A DNA stretch of 64,000 nt from Tubiluchus corallicola (Eukaryota > Priapulida > Priapulimorpha > Priapulimorphida > Tubiluchidae). The translations under genes were made by a program, and so were the position numbers. This document shows, in pieces, positions 37,530-50,040 of the stretch (its first letter is position 1; each line of letters starts with the position of its first letter). Location of the stretch: assembly GCA_030141605.1 (NCBI GenBank), contig JAQGDQ010000210.1, positions 320,553 through 384,552 of the forward strand, read 5' to 3'. The notes under the pieces were generated by a model, which saw nothing but the letters and a program-made list of their open reading frames with translations, had not been told where the DNA came from and ran no database searches.

Positions 37530-37970
37530 GCAAATTTCGTGTCGCTTTTTACTGCCTTATTGCGCACAGAGCTTGTATTAGTAGCAACGCTGCACAAAAC
37601 TTGTAAATTTTGCAAACTCCCGCGATGACCATTGGGTGCAGCCAATTAAGTCGTTTGAAACAAGTTTAGAGAACATTGGGTAAAGTTTAAAAAAATAGTT
37701 ACAGCATTCGTAGCGCACATTGTGATAATAAGCAAAAGTTAAAATTATTTCATGTTGCCAATAAGATTAAGACTACGTTTTTCGGTGAACCAGTGGTGCA
37801 TACTGAGAAGGTGAGTTAGCGACGTTTTACCAGTTGGCGTGAACATACTAAATTACTAAGAATTTTCTTTGTAGTCACATAAGTCTTTCAAAGAGGTATG
37901 CCAAGTGTAACTTTGTGTGGAAAGATTTTTTGGTACATTCTTTAAAATTGCCTTTTATAACCGTAATTGA
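37530..37970 (+). mobile_element. Dispersed repeat family C, partial copy
   Basis: Matches 29383-30057 from about the GTGTCGCTTTTTACTGCC segment through GTGGTGCATACTGAGAAGGT to GGAAAGATTTTTTGG. Confidence 0.6.
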
Positions 37971-38259
37971 ATAGCCAAGGTATGCTACTGTAGCGAGTTA
38001 CATGGTGCTGCACGCAACAACATTAAAAAATCGGTCTATTGCGTTAAGGGCATTAATGCTAGCACCATTTGTCAAACTAACACCACTGTTGTGCACCACC
38101 GTGTGCAAGACACTATGCTGCACCGTCGTCGCGTCCAGCACCATTATGGTAGTATATCATCGTTACGTGCAAAGAATTTTTAATCATTCATAGCATATTT
38201 ACTCAGACGTAGCTATCAAAAAAGACAAGAAAGACTAATATAACACGATAAAAAACTAC

Positions 38260-38265
38260 TTTATT
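38260..38265 (-). terminator. Polyadenylation signal of the GY-rich gene
   Basis: AATAAA on the minus strand, about 420 nt after the stop codon; the nearest such signal I see. Confidence 0.45.
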
Positions 38266-38684
38266 TTTCTTGATTTTATCTACACTATTTTGCCAGTCAG
38301 TAGTGTGAAAGCAAGAAGTGGCTCTGTACTAACAATTATTTTTGTTCATACTTAAAAATTGGCCTTTTCCGAATTTCTACACTGCGGTTAAGTAACATTC
38401 TACAAGCAAACTTGTTATTCTTCGGATCATATGTTTAACATAAATGGTGTAAGATTCGTGAAAACTGCAAAAAATTATTATAATGATGTCATGGGCTATG
38501 CTCATTAAAACGATATAAAAAACTACATTATTGGTGTTACAGTTTCACTTTTTCAGTACATATACGAGTAGGTGTTACACTTCTGCTTTTTTTAACTAAA
38601 TTTCTTTATATACAATAAAAATGCAATAAAATTTTCATTCAGTGGCATAGATTCCATTTGGCTTGATTTGTAGACGTCTGGTCA

Positions 38685-41600
38685 TTAGCCAAAATAGTAT
38701 CTTCTTCGGCCGTATCTCCTACCGTAACCGTAGCCGCGGTAGCCCCCGTAGCCGCGGTAGCCGCGGTAGCCGCCGTAGCCGCCGTAGTAGCGACGATAAC
38801 CCCCGTAGTATCTAGGGTAGTAGGATCTACGATAACCACCGTATCGACGATAACCCCCGTAGTGGGCGTTGGCTGCTGTGACGAGTAGCTACAAAAAACA
38901 ATTAATTTTGTTAGTAATTTCGTTTTGAAAATGTATGGAGTTATATTTTTTGTTTTGTCTGTTTGGCTAATTAGTTAATGAAACGTATTGTTACTTTGCT
39001 ACCTGTTAGATGCTAGGTTGATTGTTTAGGTGGATGTCGACAAGTTGGCAGGCAAGTTGGTTAGTCGATCGTAGGTTGATCGTAGGTCGGCTACTCAGTG
39101 AGTCAATCAAGTTTTACACAAAACCAGTCTAACCCTGTATACAATGAAACTGAAAGGACACTAGATAAAATTTCAAGGTGCGAATTCTTAAGCTGCGGGT
39201 GTAAACTCACTGATCTTGTCTTTGAAACTTGACGTACAGCACACTGAAGCCGTCTTAGCCGTGGAACTACAGCGGAAACAATTTATGTTCGATTATAGTT
39301 ACGTAGTATAGTAATTTATTGATTTTTGGCAATAGGGCCGATCAAACAGTGAGCACAGTACAACAAAATTTTACATAAAATTGCGAACAAACTTAGCTAC
39401 AGCACATTCGACAGTGACATCATGAAATTGCATCATACAAGTTAGTTTGTCATCAAAATTTAAAAAGTAAAAGTCTGGAATAGAACGTGTGATTGTATTT
39501 ACAAGGAAGTTGCAGGCAGTGTTACGTTTAGAGCAAAATAGAATAAAATGACAATCGTCAGCGACTTCGTTACACTTGGCACATAGACGCTCCTCTCGAG
39601 GAATAAGAGGTCACCGCCCAGTTTCAATAGACAGTGAGTGAGCACTTGCTCTAAGCTTAGCCATTGCTTTTCCATCTTTAATATTCTTTACATTTACCAA
39701 ATAAGACTCAAATTTAAATGTCGGTTTAAATTTACAGTAAAAGGATAACTTTTGTAGTTTATAGAATGATGTGGTGGTCCATACTGGAGGGAAAACTGAA
39801 ATTTGGGCAAGCTCTCCAGGTCTGGCTGCAATAAAACCAGACACCTGATTTTTTTCAGGAGTTGCAGAACTGTATATTTCATGACTGCAGAAAAAGAAAA
39901 CTGACTGAGACAACATGTGGGAATTCAGCAAATTTCCAGACAAGCTTAAAAATGCCAACCACTTAAAGCACAAAGAAAACCCTCCACTTACATAAAGCTT
40001 AAAAAATTCGTCTTGAAATTTTATACCACTTACCGCCTTTTCGCTTGAAGGGTTTGCGTCGGAAGTAACACTGTAAAAAACTTATAAATTTAAACTCCCG
40101 CGGTGAGCGTTAGACGCAGCCATTCTGACGATAAGTCATTTGAAACAAATTTAGATAACACTGAGTAAAGTTTGAAAAAAGTAATCAAAGCGTTCATAGT
40201 GCACACGTTACTAACTAAGTAAAGTTTTAAAATGCTCTATCTTGTCAATTTTAAAATGTTCTATCTTGTCAATAAGATTAAAAGTACGTTTTTTGGTTAG
40301 TGAGTGGTGCACCCTGGAGAGTAAGTCAACGATTTTACCAATTGGCCTGAACATTTTAAATTATTATTTCTAGTTACGTAAGTCTTTTCAACACGTAAGC
40401 GAAATGCCAAGTAATATAGATTTGCATGGAAAGTAATTTAACATTGCCTTTTCTTCCACTGATTTTTGTTTGCGTATATGACGTAATGTAATGGCGACTT
40501 CGGAACTGTACTGCGGTATTTAAAATGAAAACAAACAAAAATTTCTTTTAACGCGAGTACGATATATGCATAAAATTGCTTTAAAGTAATCTAATTTTTT
40601 AAAGTGATTTTTCTGAAACCTACTTCAGGTACCAATTTTCTTGTCCTTTAAACTTAATATAGAAATGCTGCGCTAACTACAATTTTTGTTTTTTGTTTTT
40701 ATTTATTTACGTGTTCGTTGTTCTAATTTGTCTCTGCTGATATATCAAACGTCCATTCGAGCTCGCGAAGAAACGAGTAAATTTTTACTGTTATTTCAGC
40801 TACATAATGCAAAAACACGACTTGAGTTTGTGATCAGTAATGTCTACGCAAACTAAATACCAGACGAGTGTTTATGGTCGCCCCGTGGGAAACCTTTCAA
40901 CATATAGCGGCTGCTGTCAACCCTCTAGAGTTTCTACTATTAAGAACCAACTATCAAAGGTTTCAAATTAATTACTCTACATTAGTGAGTTCATTAACGC
41001 TCATGGTACCTATTCAAGAAGCTGAGGGAAAACGTAAAAGAAATGACGAGAAATGACAAATGCATTATTGCAAAAAGGCTGTAAGAGAATGACTAAACAC
41101 ATGTTAAAGAATTCAGGAGTTGTACCCATCTTAGTGGTAATAGCAATCATCAACACTATATTTCCTGTATAGTCTTTGCCAACTAATTTAAAGTATTTTG
41201 ATAGAATTTTGACGTGTAATATGTAGCACATTATTATGGGAGCAAAGATCTAGAAATACTATCAATTGCTTGTAACCTAATAAATAAATGTTTTTTAAAT
41301 AGGAGGAAGCTATAGAGGCTTGTGTTTACGAAATTTAATCGTTAACATTTTTATCAATTTTAGAGTGTTCATTGTGTATGTGAAGTTGGGTTTATGACAT
41401 ACATCAGTGTTTGATGTTGTGCTACGTACGATCTTGTACTTATGTTTTGTCTGCTACTTTGTAAATAATGACCGTATAATGTTGTTAATGTACTTTCACT
41501 CAACAAATTATAAATTATTTCCAGCTTTTTCTTACTAATATCGACTATTTCTCATGTTCTATAATTGATGAAGCCTCAAACGACGAAAATATATCAATTG

Positions 41601-41773
41601 GAAAGCACAATAATATTATAGTGATGATGATTTATTATACAATTTAAAGTTTTAAAATGCAAAAAAGTCAATACTGCTGAACACATATATAGGCAGGTTA
41701 ATTAAAGGTAGCAATATTCACTTACCAGGGCACAGATCAGGACCAAAAAGCAAACTTTTGCAGCACCCTTCAT
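38685..41773 (-). CDS. Secreted Gly-Tyr-Arg-rich small protein
   Basis: Coding exons 41726-41773 (16 codons) and 38685-38888 join phase 0 (CCTG|GTAAGT, TTGTAG|CTAC) to give 83 residues. Residues 1-24, MKGAAKVCFLVLICAL then LLVTAANA, form a signal peptide with likely cleavage after ANA. The mature 59 residues are built of GGY, RGY and GRR units: HYGGYRRYGGYRRSYYPRYY near the start and GRRYGRRRYYFG at the end. There is no Cys, so this is probably an extended, strongly basic peptide. Candidate roles are a matrix or shell protein (shematrins also combine GY repeats with a basic end), an eggshell/cuticle GY protein, or a GY-rich antimicrobial peptide. I cannot decide among these. A noncoding first exon and a TATA box lie upstream at 44853-44940. 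Confidence 0.8.
39310..39973 (-). mobile_element. LINE C-terminal remnant in intron 2 of the GY-rich gene
   Basis: The minus strand reads AKLRASAHSLSIETGR, an in-frame stop, then RLCAKCNEVADDCHFILFC: the IExGR and CxxC...H...C zinc-binding end of LINE ORF2. AT-rich 3' UTR with a CAATAAATTA-like tail follows to about 39310. A similar tail is seen at 51070. Inactive. Confidence 0.8.
39966..40636 (+). mobile_element. Dispersed repeat family C, full-length copy
   Basis: Matches 29383-30057 end to end. It carries a small internal duplication of TTTTAAAATGCTCTATCTTG at 40228-40273. Lies directly beside the LINE remnant in intron 2. Confidence 0.75.
40637..41725 (-). other. Intron 2 of the GY-rich gene, proximal part
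   Basis: AT-rich; nothing recognised apart from the donor GTAAGTG at its 41725 end. Confidence 0.5.
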
Positions 41774-41780
41774 GATTTAC

Positions 41781-44700
41781 CTGTAACAAAGAGTGCATAT
41801 GTTAATCATAATCTTGAAGACTTGTGTAAGGGTTTCTAGTACGTATCAAGTTTCAACTAGATTGCAGTTCCGGTGGTAAGATAGTACGTCTTCCATTAAC
41901 CCGATTTTACAAAATAAACTAACATATATATGAATTTATTCCACACCAACACATAAACATACGTGCAAATTGTTATTATATTGAAAAAAAATTATAAACT
42001 AAACGAGTTACTGTGAGGAGGATGAAAGAGAAGGAACTATGATTCGCTCATTTATTCATTTTATAAGTTTAAGATACAAGGAGATTTGTGGAGATAAAAT
42101 TTATTTTATAAGTTTAACATACAAAGAGATTTGTGGAGATAACTTCACGTTTAGGACTTTAGGTAAGTTTTTAATCGCTCCGAATTGCAAAAGTGCATTT
42201 ATATTCTTACTTTAATTTTTAGTATTTAAGGTGCCTAAAATTGCCCATGTGAACAATTAAAATAAATTTATAATGTATAACGTTAAGGAATAAGGTCTAA
42301 CTATAAAGATAAAGGCAGTGGACCAAAACAAAATGCGTTGCGTGCATTTTTGTAACGTTCGTAAGCCTTTTTGAATTACAAAAATAAATGAATTTATCGT
42401 AGAATTTTAATTAGATTGCAATATTAACGGGATTAAATTTGATGAAAAGTTTTCAATTAAGTTAGTTTATTCGTATATAATTCACCGATTTTTGACTTTT
42501 TTGCCGAGTTTGGTCGCGTTGATTGAATTGTCTTAAGACGTCATTATGTAGTGGGATCTTTATTAAGAAACTTGACCTTTAGTTCATCTTGTGCTTGAGA
42601 AGCGAGCTGGTATTCCAATGTTTTCACAGCTTTTCAGTATTTAAACACAGGGCGTTCACGATATTCTACCCTTTATGAGAATCAAGTTGTTTTCCTTATA
42701 TGCGTGAATTAATGAGTGCTAAAACCAGTATAGCTCAACCAACAAAAACATTCACAAATCTTCAAATAAAAACAATGGCGACTAGCAAAGCTATGATAAG
42801 AGCACTATCCTAAGGACAATCCAGGACAGGATAGTACAGGAACGATGCAACCCTGGCAGCCCAGCACCTATTACAGTTATAAGTACCCAATTAGTCAGTT
42901 TCTGAATTACATGGCGGCACGTACACAAAATATTTAGTTCAAACAACCTCCGTGTGGATTTGGTCGCAAAGGGGATTTTGCTGGAATTCTGGTCTTGCTA
43001 GAATTGGGATTCTTATAAGCTTCCGTAGAGGAGGCGACCTAGTTTTTTCAAGGACGAAAAAAATGAAGGGAGCCTATTGTTGCTCTTTGTTTGGTTAGCG
43101 TGGTTACTTAGTGTAGTCTGTAAGTGATCTTCTGACACTTGTCAGAGCTAAAAGCAATCAAGTTGTCAAAGGGGAAAGCAGGCCTCCCACGTATCCAAAA
43201 TGCAAAAAAGCGGCACTAAAGAACTGAAAAAATTAAACCTATAAAGAACTAAGGAAAGACGGAAGACGATACTATGTGAATCGAGAAGTTTTTTATAGTT
43301 TTTTAGCAACGTTAACTTTATCGCATCGTTTTATTTTCTCTTTGAGCCTTTTTACTTTAATCCACATAAACATATGAACATAAGTATTCAAAACAGATAT
43401 TAGCAACCTTTTGGTACTTCTTAAAACAGACAATTTATACCCTGTTCACACTACTTTATTTTACCCGGAATTTTCATTACGGACGCAGTGGGTGGAGAGT
43501 GGCCGTTAGATGTGTATGGTGTGCATACAGGGGCGAGGAGGTAAGGTAACCGTCCGTATTTTCACTACGAAAATAAGCAATAACAAGCAAAGTTAAAAAT
43601 TAATGTTTATTCTGAAGCTTCCAAAGCACCTAGTGTGTTGTTTTGGAACTACAAATTATTCAAGATTGTCACAGTTTGTTTGCAAGGGAGCAAAAAGAAA
43701 TAACTGTTGATCATATATTTCCACTTATAATCGAACTAAGTAGTATTTATCTTCTGCATTTGACTATAGTAAAAAAGTCTCTAAAATATTGATTGATTCG
43801 ATACGAATAGAATATACGGAATTGTATTAGTAAATTCCCTGTTACATAACAAAAACATCTGTGATACAGGTAAACACCTAAAAACGTTTGTTGAAAGTTG
43901 TGTAGTCTGTATGTGGGGGTCTGGCTTTCTGTGTATGCGATTCGTACAGGGAGAGTCAAAAAATCAGGAAAACATGCCTATATGATGTACTTAAATGCCC
44001 CTCAGATCGAGATCAAGTTGCAAGCAAATCTATTTACACGAGGAATTTCAACTTCTTTTACTGCTTAACAGTAAAGGAGCTCCAATAAGCACTTAGATAT
44101 TATTGTTGGTTCCATTACGTAATATAGAACCTCACTTACGCACCATAAAAGTGTCTTGAAATTGCACTTGACAGTGCAAAGGTTTTGACAGTAAATCTAC
44201 TTTAGCGAATTATTAAAGCAATTTTTAGAAAAACTGAAACTAAAATTCAGGTTTCGCAAAAATTACTATACTACAGTTGTCTATAGGCATAAGTGCACCG
44301 TAACTGTAACCGTAATTTGGAAACGTAACAGTAACAGTAAAGTAACCGTAACTTGGAAACGAAAACGTGACACTTTTTGCAGCAAAAAATGCAATAGTTA
44401 GTTTAAACTGCCATTGGGCAATATATAAAATTCTTTATTGCATACACCTGCGTAATACGTGTGTAATAACATAATTTAAAAATTCGTTTCTTTTTCTCAG
44501 CCACTCAATTTCAATGTAGAACCTCTTTGTGCAATATAATGTGGAACTTAATTCAGTCGCATGTCATTAATTTTTTTTAATATTAATTAGCTAGGTAAGT
44601 AAATAGCAAGCAAAATATTTAATCAAACATTCAATTTCGAATCTCTTTGTAAGATTACTCATTCAACAGCTGCGTGTGAAAAAATATAATATAATATCGT

Positions 44701-44852
44701 GTACATCGATGCGTATACAAATCATTAACTACATATACTAAAACTTATTTTTCAAATAAATGTTTCAAAAACCAATGATGTTTACCTAAATAAATCACTT
44801 TCTTCCATTCTAAAGTAAACATAAACACTGTGTAAGCAAAGTAAATACTCAC
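41781..44852 (-). other. Intron 1 of the GY-rich gene
   Basis: Bounded by GTGAGT (minus strand, 44852 side) and GTTACAG (41781 side). It holds a short tandem duplication at 42059-42141 containing GGAGATTTGTGGAGATAA. No LINE or MITE termini identified. Confidence 0.55.
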
Positions 44853-44908
44853 CTGCAGATTACGATCTTATCCTTCTCTTTTAAATGTCACCAACGCACC
44901 TGGGTTCT
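44853..44908 (-). other. Noncoding first exon of the GY-rich gene
   Basis: The minus strand ends CTGCAG|GTGAGT at 44853. The 5' end is estimated at about 25-30 nt after the TATA box. It joins to 41780, seven nt before the start codon. Confidence 0.55.
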
Positions 44909-44930
44909 CAAGACCAGACAGGTAACTGGG

Positions 44931-44940
44931 CTTTATATAG
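44931..44940 (-). promoter_or_regulatory. TATA box of the GY-rich gene
   Basis: CTATATAAAG on the minus strand, placed as expected for a start site near 44905-44910 and a short noncoding first exon. Confidence 0.65.
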
Positions 44941-45239
44941 TCATGCGTTTGACAGGTGTGGCAGCATTCATGGTTCGTGATCCCAATTAATTTAGCCGGG
45001 AGACTGGAGCTAATGCGACGAGTTGCTGGCCTTGACCAGAGCCACTGGTCACGTTTCATCATGTACTCACAGTTAATGGTCAACAAAAAAAACCGTTGCA
45101 GATGAGAGCAGGGTTAATAAGAGAGGTTCAACCGGAACACGCCGCCCTGCAGTCAAGCAGCCGTGGAACTTAGATAATAATCAAGAAAGAAGAAACAAAT
45201 TGCCGGATATATTTCAATAAAGTACAAGGAACCAATATT
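44941..45239. other. Upstream region of the GY-rich gene
   Basis: Comparatively G+C-rich sequence beyond the TATA box (minus-strand upstream). Probably promoter-proximal, but I recognise no specific site. Confidence 0.35.
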
Positions 45240-45830
45240 CTTATAAAAACGAAACAAATACATCTTGAAATTTTGTATCACATACAAGCTGTCTTGCTGC
45301 ATACAGAGCTTGCGTTAGCAGCAACGCTGTATAAACTCTAACGAAGACCGTTAGGCGCATGCATTTTAACGGCAAGTCGTTTGAAACAAGTTTGGATAAC
45401 AATATGCAAAAGTTCGAAAAAAAATCATAGCACTCGTAGCACACACTTCAATTAACAGAGGAAAAGTGCAAATTGCTTGGTCTTGCCAATAAGATAAATA
45501 GTACATTTTTGGTGAACCAGTGACGTTTTCTAGTGCACACTAGGATAGTGAAACAGTGACGTTTGCCAGCCGGCTTGCGGATGCGGATGCGTTTTGGAGG
45601 GCGTGCGGAATAGATAAAATCGGTTTATATTGTTTTCGATGAACCCGTTTATGCAGCCTGCGCATGCCTTTTTTCTGTAGCTATTTCCTATTGATTTTTT
45701 TCCGCAGGCTGTTCCGCATTAGAAAACGCATCCGCATCCGCATGCTGCATAAACGCAACGTAATGCAAAGAACTGCAATATAACTGTGTATGGAAAGTTT
45801 TTTGAGATGTACTATAAAATTCCCTTTTCT
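45240..45830 (+). mobile_element. Dispersed repeat family C copy, interrupted by a MITE
   Basis: Left part 45240 to about 45570 and right part about 45750-45830 match consecutive parts of family C (GTGAACCAGTGACG; ACTGTGTATGGAAAGTTTTTT). A palindromic element sits between them. Confidence 0.65.
45560..45762. mobile_element. Palindromic MITE nested in family C
   Basis: Inverted arms TTGCGGATGCGGATGCGTTTT and AAAACGCATCCGCATCCGCA. The inside (TTTATATTGTTTTCGATGA; TTTTTCTGTAGCTATTTCCT) is shared with the element at 61112-61296. Exact ends are uncertain by about 15 bp on each side. Confidence 0.7.
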
Positions 45831-48800
45831 TCCCCTTTAAGTTTTTTTGTTGTAAACAAAAGTCAAAATTAAAAACTTGGTCATTATCGTCACCATTTTG
45901 CAACAATCAACTTAATTTTTTAATAGCAAATTTTTAGCTCTTCCCTATAATTTTCAACTTGCAATTATTCACTGAAAGGAACTCATTAACACAGTTGTAT
46001 CGAGGTAGTAGTTTGCACTCTGCAAAAGTTGATAAAATGATAAATTGTAAAACATTTTTCGCTTTTTAGTTCTGAAGTACCCTCAATAGGTCTGGCTCCT
46101 GAAGCCAATAAACCAGTAACCAGGTAGTCAGGCATTTTATTATGACGTCATAGAAATGTACTTTGAACTCGAACCTCAAAACTGCTAGTGGTGACTCGAA
46201 CAAAGTTGATTATTTATTAACTGTCGTGACTTTAATGTGTTTGGTACAATGTCATCTCTTTGTCTTATCTCCTAAAATATTTTCTTTTTTCTCTTCTATC
46301 CTATTTCCTGTACATAGCTTGATAGATAGATACATAGATGGATTATTACACAGTGTTTTGTATAGGCGCATAGACACATATATATTTATATATATCATGT
46401 GCATTACATAAGCTTCTATATATGCATGAGTAATTATACACACACATATATGTATATATATATATATATATAATTGATAAAATGATAAATTAATAAAGCA
46501 TATATCAATTATATGTAACATTTGCAACACTATGCCCTGTAAATAGAGGGCTTGATATGGAATTAATTTTTGAATAAAAGCTTTACAACAATAATAATAG
46601 CTGCTGCTATAGCTGATGGTCCTGATATTACGCTTGCTCTTACTAGTGCAGCTCGTCTTGCTGGTGAGGTTTGCCATTATACCGCATCAAATTTAATTAT
46701 TGAAAATTGTCGTATAACAAAACAGAAGTAAAATGAAATGGTGTTTGCATAGTGCTGGCGCTCTAACAACGGTAGATGTGGAGTGTGCGGTTTGTGCGGT
46801 AATGCACAACTCTTATTGTCATTTGTGTAACCACACATAAACTACACCATGCACATTCCGGATAACCGCTGCCGCATCAGTCGCACGTAACGTTGCCGCA
46901 TGTTTCCGCTGCAGATGAACATACCCTTAATTGTAATTTGTTATTTCCACATTTTCACAATTCATCGCAAACGAACTGCCAAGGACAGTTCTTAAAGTTC
47001 ACTACTCCGAGTCACCTGACCAATGACGTCATACGGGTGGCATGCAGCGTTTAATTACTACAAATGCAGAATGCTTTTATTGAAAACAAAACTCAAATTT
47101 TAATTCTAAAAGGTTGTAGTTGTAGATAGGCTGATCCATAATAATGTTTCCAATGCAATTAAACGTTGCGTTTACTAGGGAAATGACACTCAAGTATAGT
47201 TAATTATAGTGGATTGTGATACTTTACTTTAAGAGAAAAATAGCAGCTGATATTCTGGTATTCAAACATTTATTCTAGTAAATGATATTGCTTAAGAAAA
47301 GAGAGTTTTTAGCTAAATAAAAGAAATATGTTTGCAGGTAATCAATAAAATCGGGCCCTTGGCACATCTATAAGCAATGATCCATACTTAATTTGACTTC
47401 CAGGAATTCTTGGATAACGATGTTAATTGCAGTGGTTGGGCCGGTCAAAGCAAACTAATAGGCTAGCATATTAGCGTAAGATAAATGTTCCTGCTTACAA
47501 ACAAAACGGGAACAAAGCGGATAAAAGCGAACTAAGATGATATAAAAGTCATAAAAGCTTATTAGTCACACGAAAGTGTCTTATGGAAGCACGTGAAGCA
47601 AAAAATTGAGTCAATTATGTGGAGCTATTGAGTCAGTTACCGACAGTTTCTATGTACATTTGAATCGAAGCGGCCCGTACCAGGCGTTTTTGAGTCAATT
47701 AAGCGATTGAGTCTATTAACCGTGAGTCTATTAAGCGTCGCCTACTTTATTAACCAACACAGGAATGCACTAATTACCGGGATAACATGAATCTTCTAAA
47801 TTAACACCTAAGGGTTTAAGTGCCTTTTAGCAAAATTTTTGCAAATAAGACATCATAACACCCGAAAATAGATTTCATTGGTTACTTAGCCCCTGCATTT
47901 GATGATAGCCCAAACGTGTTCTAGAAAGACACAGAGTGTACGCTGACTGTCACCCCTTCAAGTCGTTCTTTCGTTATTATCTAACTTTCAATATCAACAC
48001 AGCGTACTTCTTAAAGATATTGTGACTAGTGCAGTAGAATAATACTATTAAAACCGTAATTAGAGACATTTAACAAGTACATAAGTACGTTCTCGAAGAA
48101 TTTGATGAGCACCTTCACATTCATGATAACGCCTTAGAAAGATAATGTTGACTAATGTAATGTTCTGATCACGACAAGTGCAGCATAATTAATGTTTGCT
48201 TTCGCGTGAAGATTTAAATTTCAATTTCATCTGCTAGTCACGTGCGATTGCTAACCAATCATGATTAAAACCTAAAATAACGCTGCGTAATTGTCAGGTA
48301 AAACGAGAAAATATTGTTAATCTTCAATATCGATCACGCAGTTGATAGAAAATCCCAGTATAAAACGAAACGGTTCGCTGTTTCAGCCTATTGTAAGAAT
48401 ATCTCCAAGCCAAAAAGAAAAACGAAAACAAAAACGAACACTAAATACACTTTTTTGATATTTTTAAATACTTTATCGCATTTACTGATAACCGTAAAAG
48501 TACGGCGTTTACTAGCCAACAAAAAACCGTGAAGAACAACAACGATGGACTACGTGTACAAAAATGTACCTAATTTCTAGAAGAAATTCTCAAATCGTTT
48601 GTGGTGGGTTAAGGCCAAAGCGAGAAAAAATGAAACTGTTTGTGGTGTGTTATCAGAAGCTAGGGATAAAAGAAAACAGTTTTGGGGTGTAAATCAAAGA
48701 ATAAGCCCAAATTTGTAATATTGCTGAATTAAAATCAATAGTTAGAATTTATGGGCTGCGGAAGACATATTCGTTACTGGAGGAGTCGTGTTTATATCGA

Positions 48801-49139
48801 ATGATATTATATATAGTCATGAATTAACCTTTTAATTGGGTTTTTATAATTATATAAAGTAAATTCTTGCTTTACTTCGTTTTTAGTGTGCTTGTAAATA
48901 ATAATAATTTTATTTTACCGTTTTATATTTTATATGACAATAAACTTAAACTTTAACTTGAACATTACGTACAACGTTTGGTTATTCCATAAGTTTATTG
49001 CAGTTTGGGTATTCTTTCGTGTCCATATTTGTTTTTTGTCGATATTTGTTTTACATTCATTGTTCTTGCATTTTTGAGTATGGTTTTAAGAAAAGGAATT
49101 TTATTATTTAAAATGGAACAGTAATGCTATGGATATACT
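45831..49139. other. Long gene-poor stretch
   Basis: AT-rich. Contains a TA run at about 46447-46472, a G+C-richer partly inverted block at 46740-46920 with GCGG/CCGC motifs (possible MITE remnant, unresolved), and five TGAGTCWATTA/TGAGTCAGTTA motifs at 47608-47738. No gene supported. Confidence 0.4.
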
Positions 49140-50040
49140 TATAGAAAAAGAGCAAGGTATGATAATGTGTTTATGACTGAACTATTGGGAGATTCGTCAT
49201 TGCTCTCTGTCACTGGTTAGATATCATCTTCTTTGACTTATATTTCGATTCCAGTTCTAATTCTTAATGCGTAGTTCTGTACTGTGTTTATTTTGTTTAA
49301 ACGTTTAGCATCCATATTATCGTAAAAGGTGCGTTCATAAGCATAGTGAGATAAACTACACAGATTACAAGTTTTGGTCTATTTGTAATTTTTTCTATAA
49401 ATTTAACTGGCCTCTAATTTGTTTTTTGGCGCGTTCAGAGGTAGAGATTTCTCTCGCAACTTGTTGCGCAACTTTTCTCTGAGATAAAGTTGCAATGCGT
49501 GAATGGTTTAGCAACTTCTCTCCCAATTTGTTGCAACGTGTGAACGCGCCACTAGGTAATGTGATAGGTAAGAGCGTTCACACTAGTGGATTCCTTAACA
49601 GATTTATTATTTACTTGCATTACTTTATCATTTCTTTGCACAAGAGAACTTGTACCATTTACTACGTATTGATGTGGCCGTAACATCATAAATTCGGTTT
49701 TGTCTTCATTTGTTAATAATTTATGATAATCAAATTCGCCTTTTGATGATCAAAATAACTCAAAAATCAAAGATGACGTTTATTAAATCATTTTTGAGTT
49801 TTGAAATGGCAATATCTTTACTTTTGTCTGGTGACTATAAGCTGTTGTCATCGATAAGTTGTGTTGTATTGCTGCTACCTAATATTTTGTAGATGCATTG
49901 ACGTACAGAGAGAACAACAACGGGCGGAGGATTGTTCTTTGTGGAATACCTCTGGGCAATGATCAGCAGAGGCATTCCACACGGAACAGTTTTCGGCCAT
50001 TTTTTGCTCTCGTTAAGCAATGGATTTTTTCCTGTGTTGT
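49140..50040 (-). mobile_element. LINE RT remnant interrupted by a MITE
   Basis: The minus strand from 50020 reads PKTVPCGMPLLIIAQRYSTK (decayed RT domain), then TTQLIDDNSL (decayed xADD box) and DKSKDIAISKLKNDL. After the MITE at 49428-49550 it resumes with AKRLNKINTVQNYALRIGIE, the post-RT region. Order and strand agree with one LINE split by the insertion. Confidence 0.7.
49428..49550. mobile_element. 123-bp MITE inside the LINE remnant
   Basis: Ends GGCGCGTTCA and TGAACGCGCC are exact 10-bp inverted repeats. The inside repeats CAACTTGTTGCGCAACTTTT and TCTC motifs that partly pair. No clear target duplication. Confidence 0.6.

Noticed and set aside
46730-46930. Possible MITE with GCGG/CCGC inverted motifs
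   Set aside because: Arms match only in short pieces and no ends or target duplication can be fixed.
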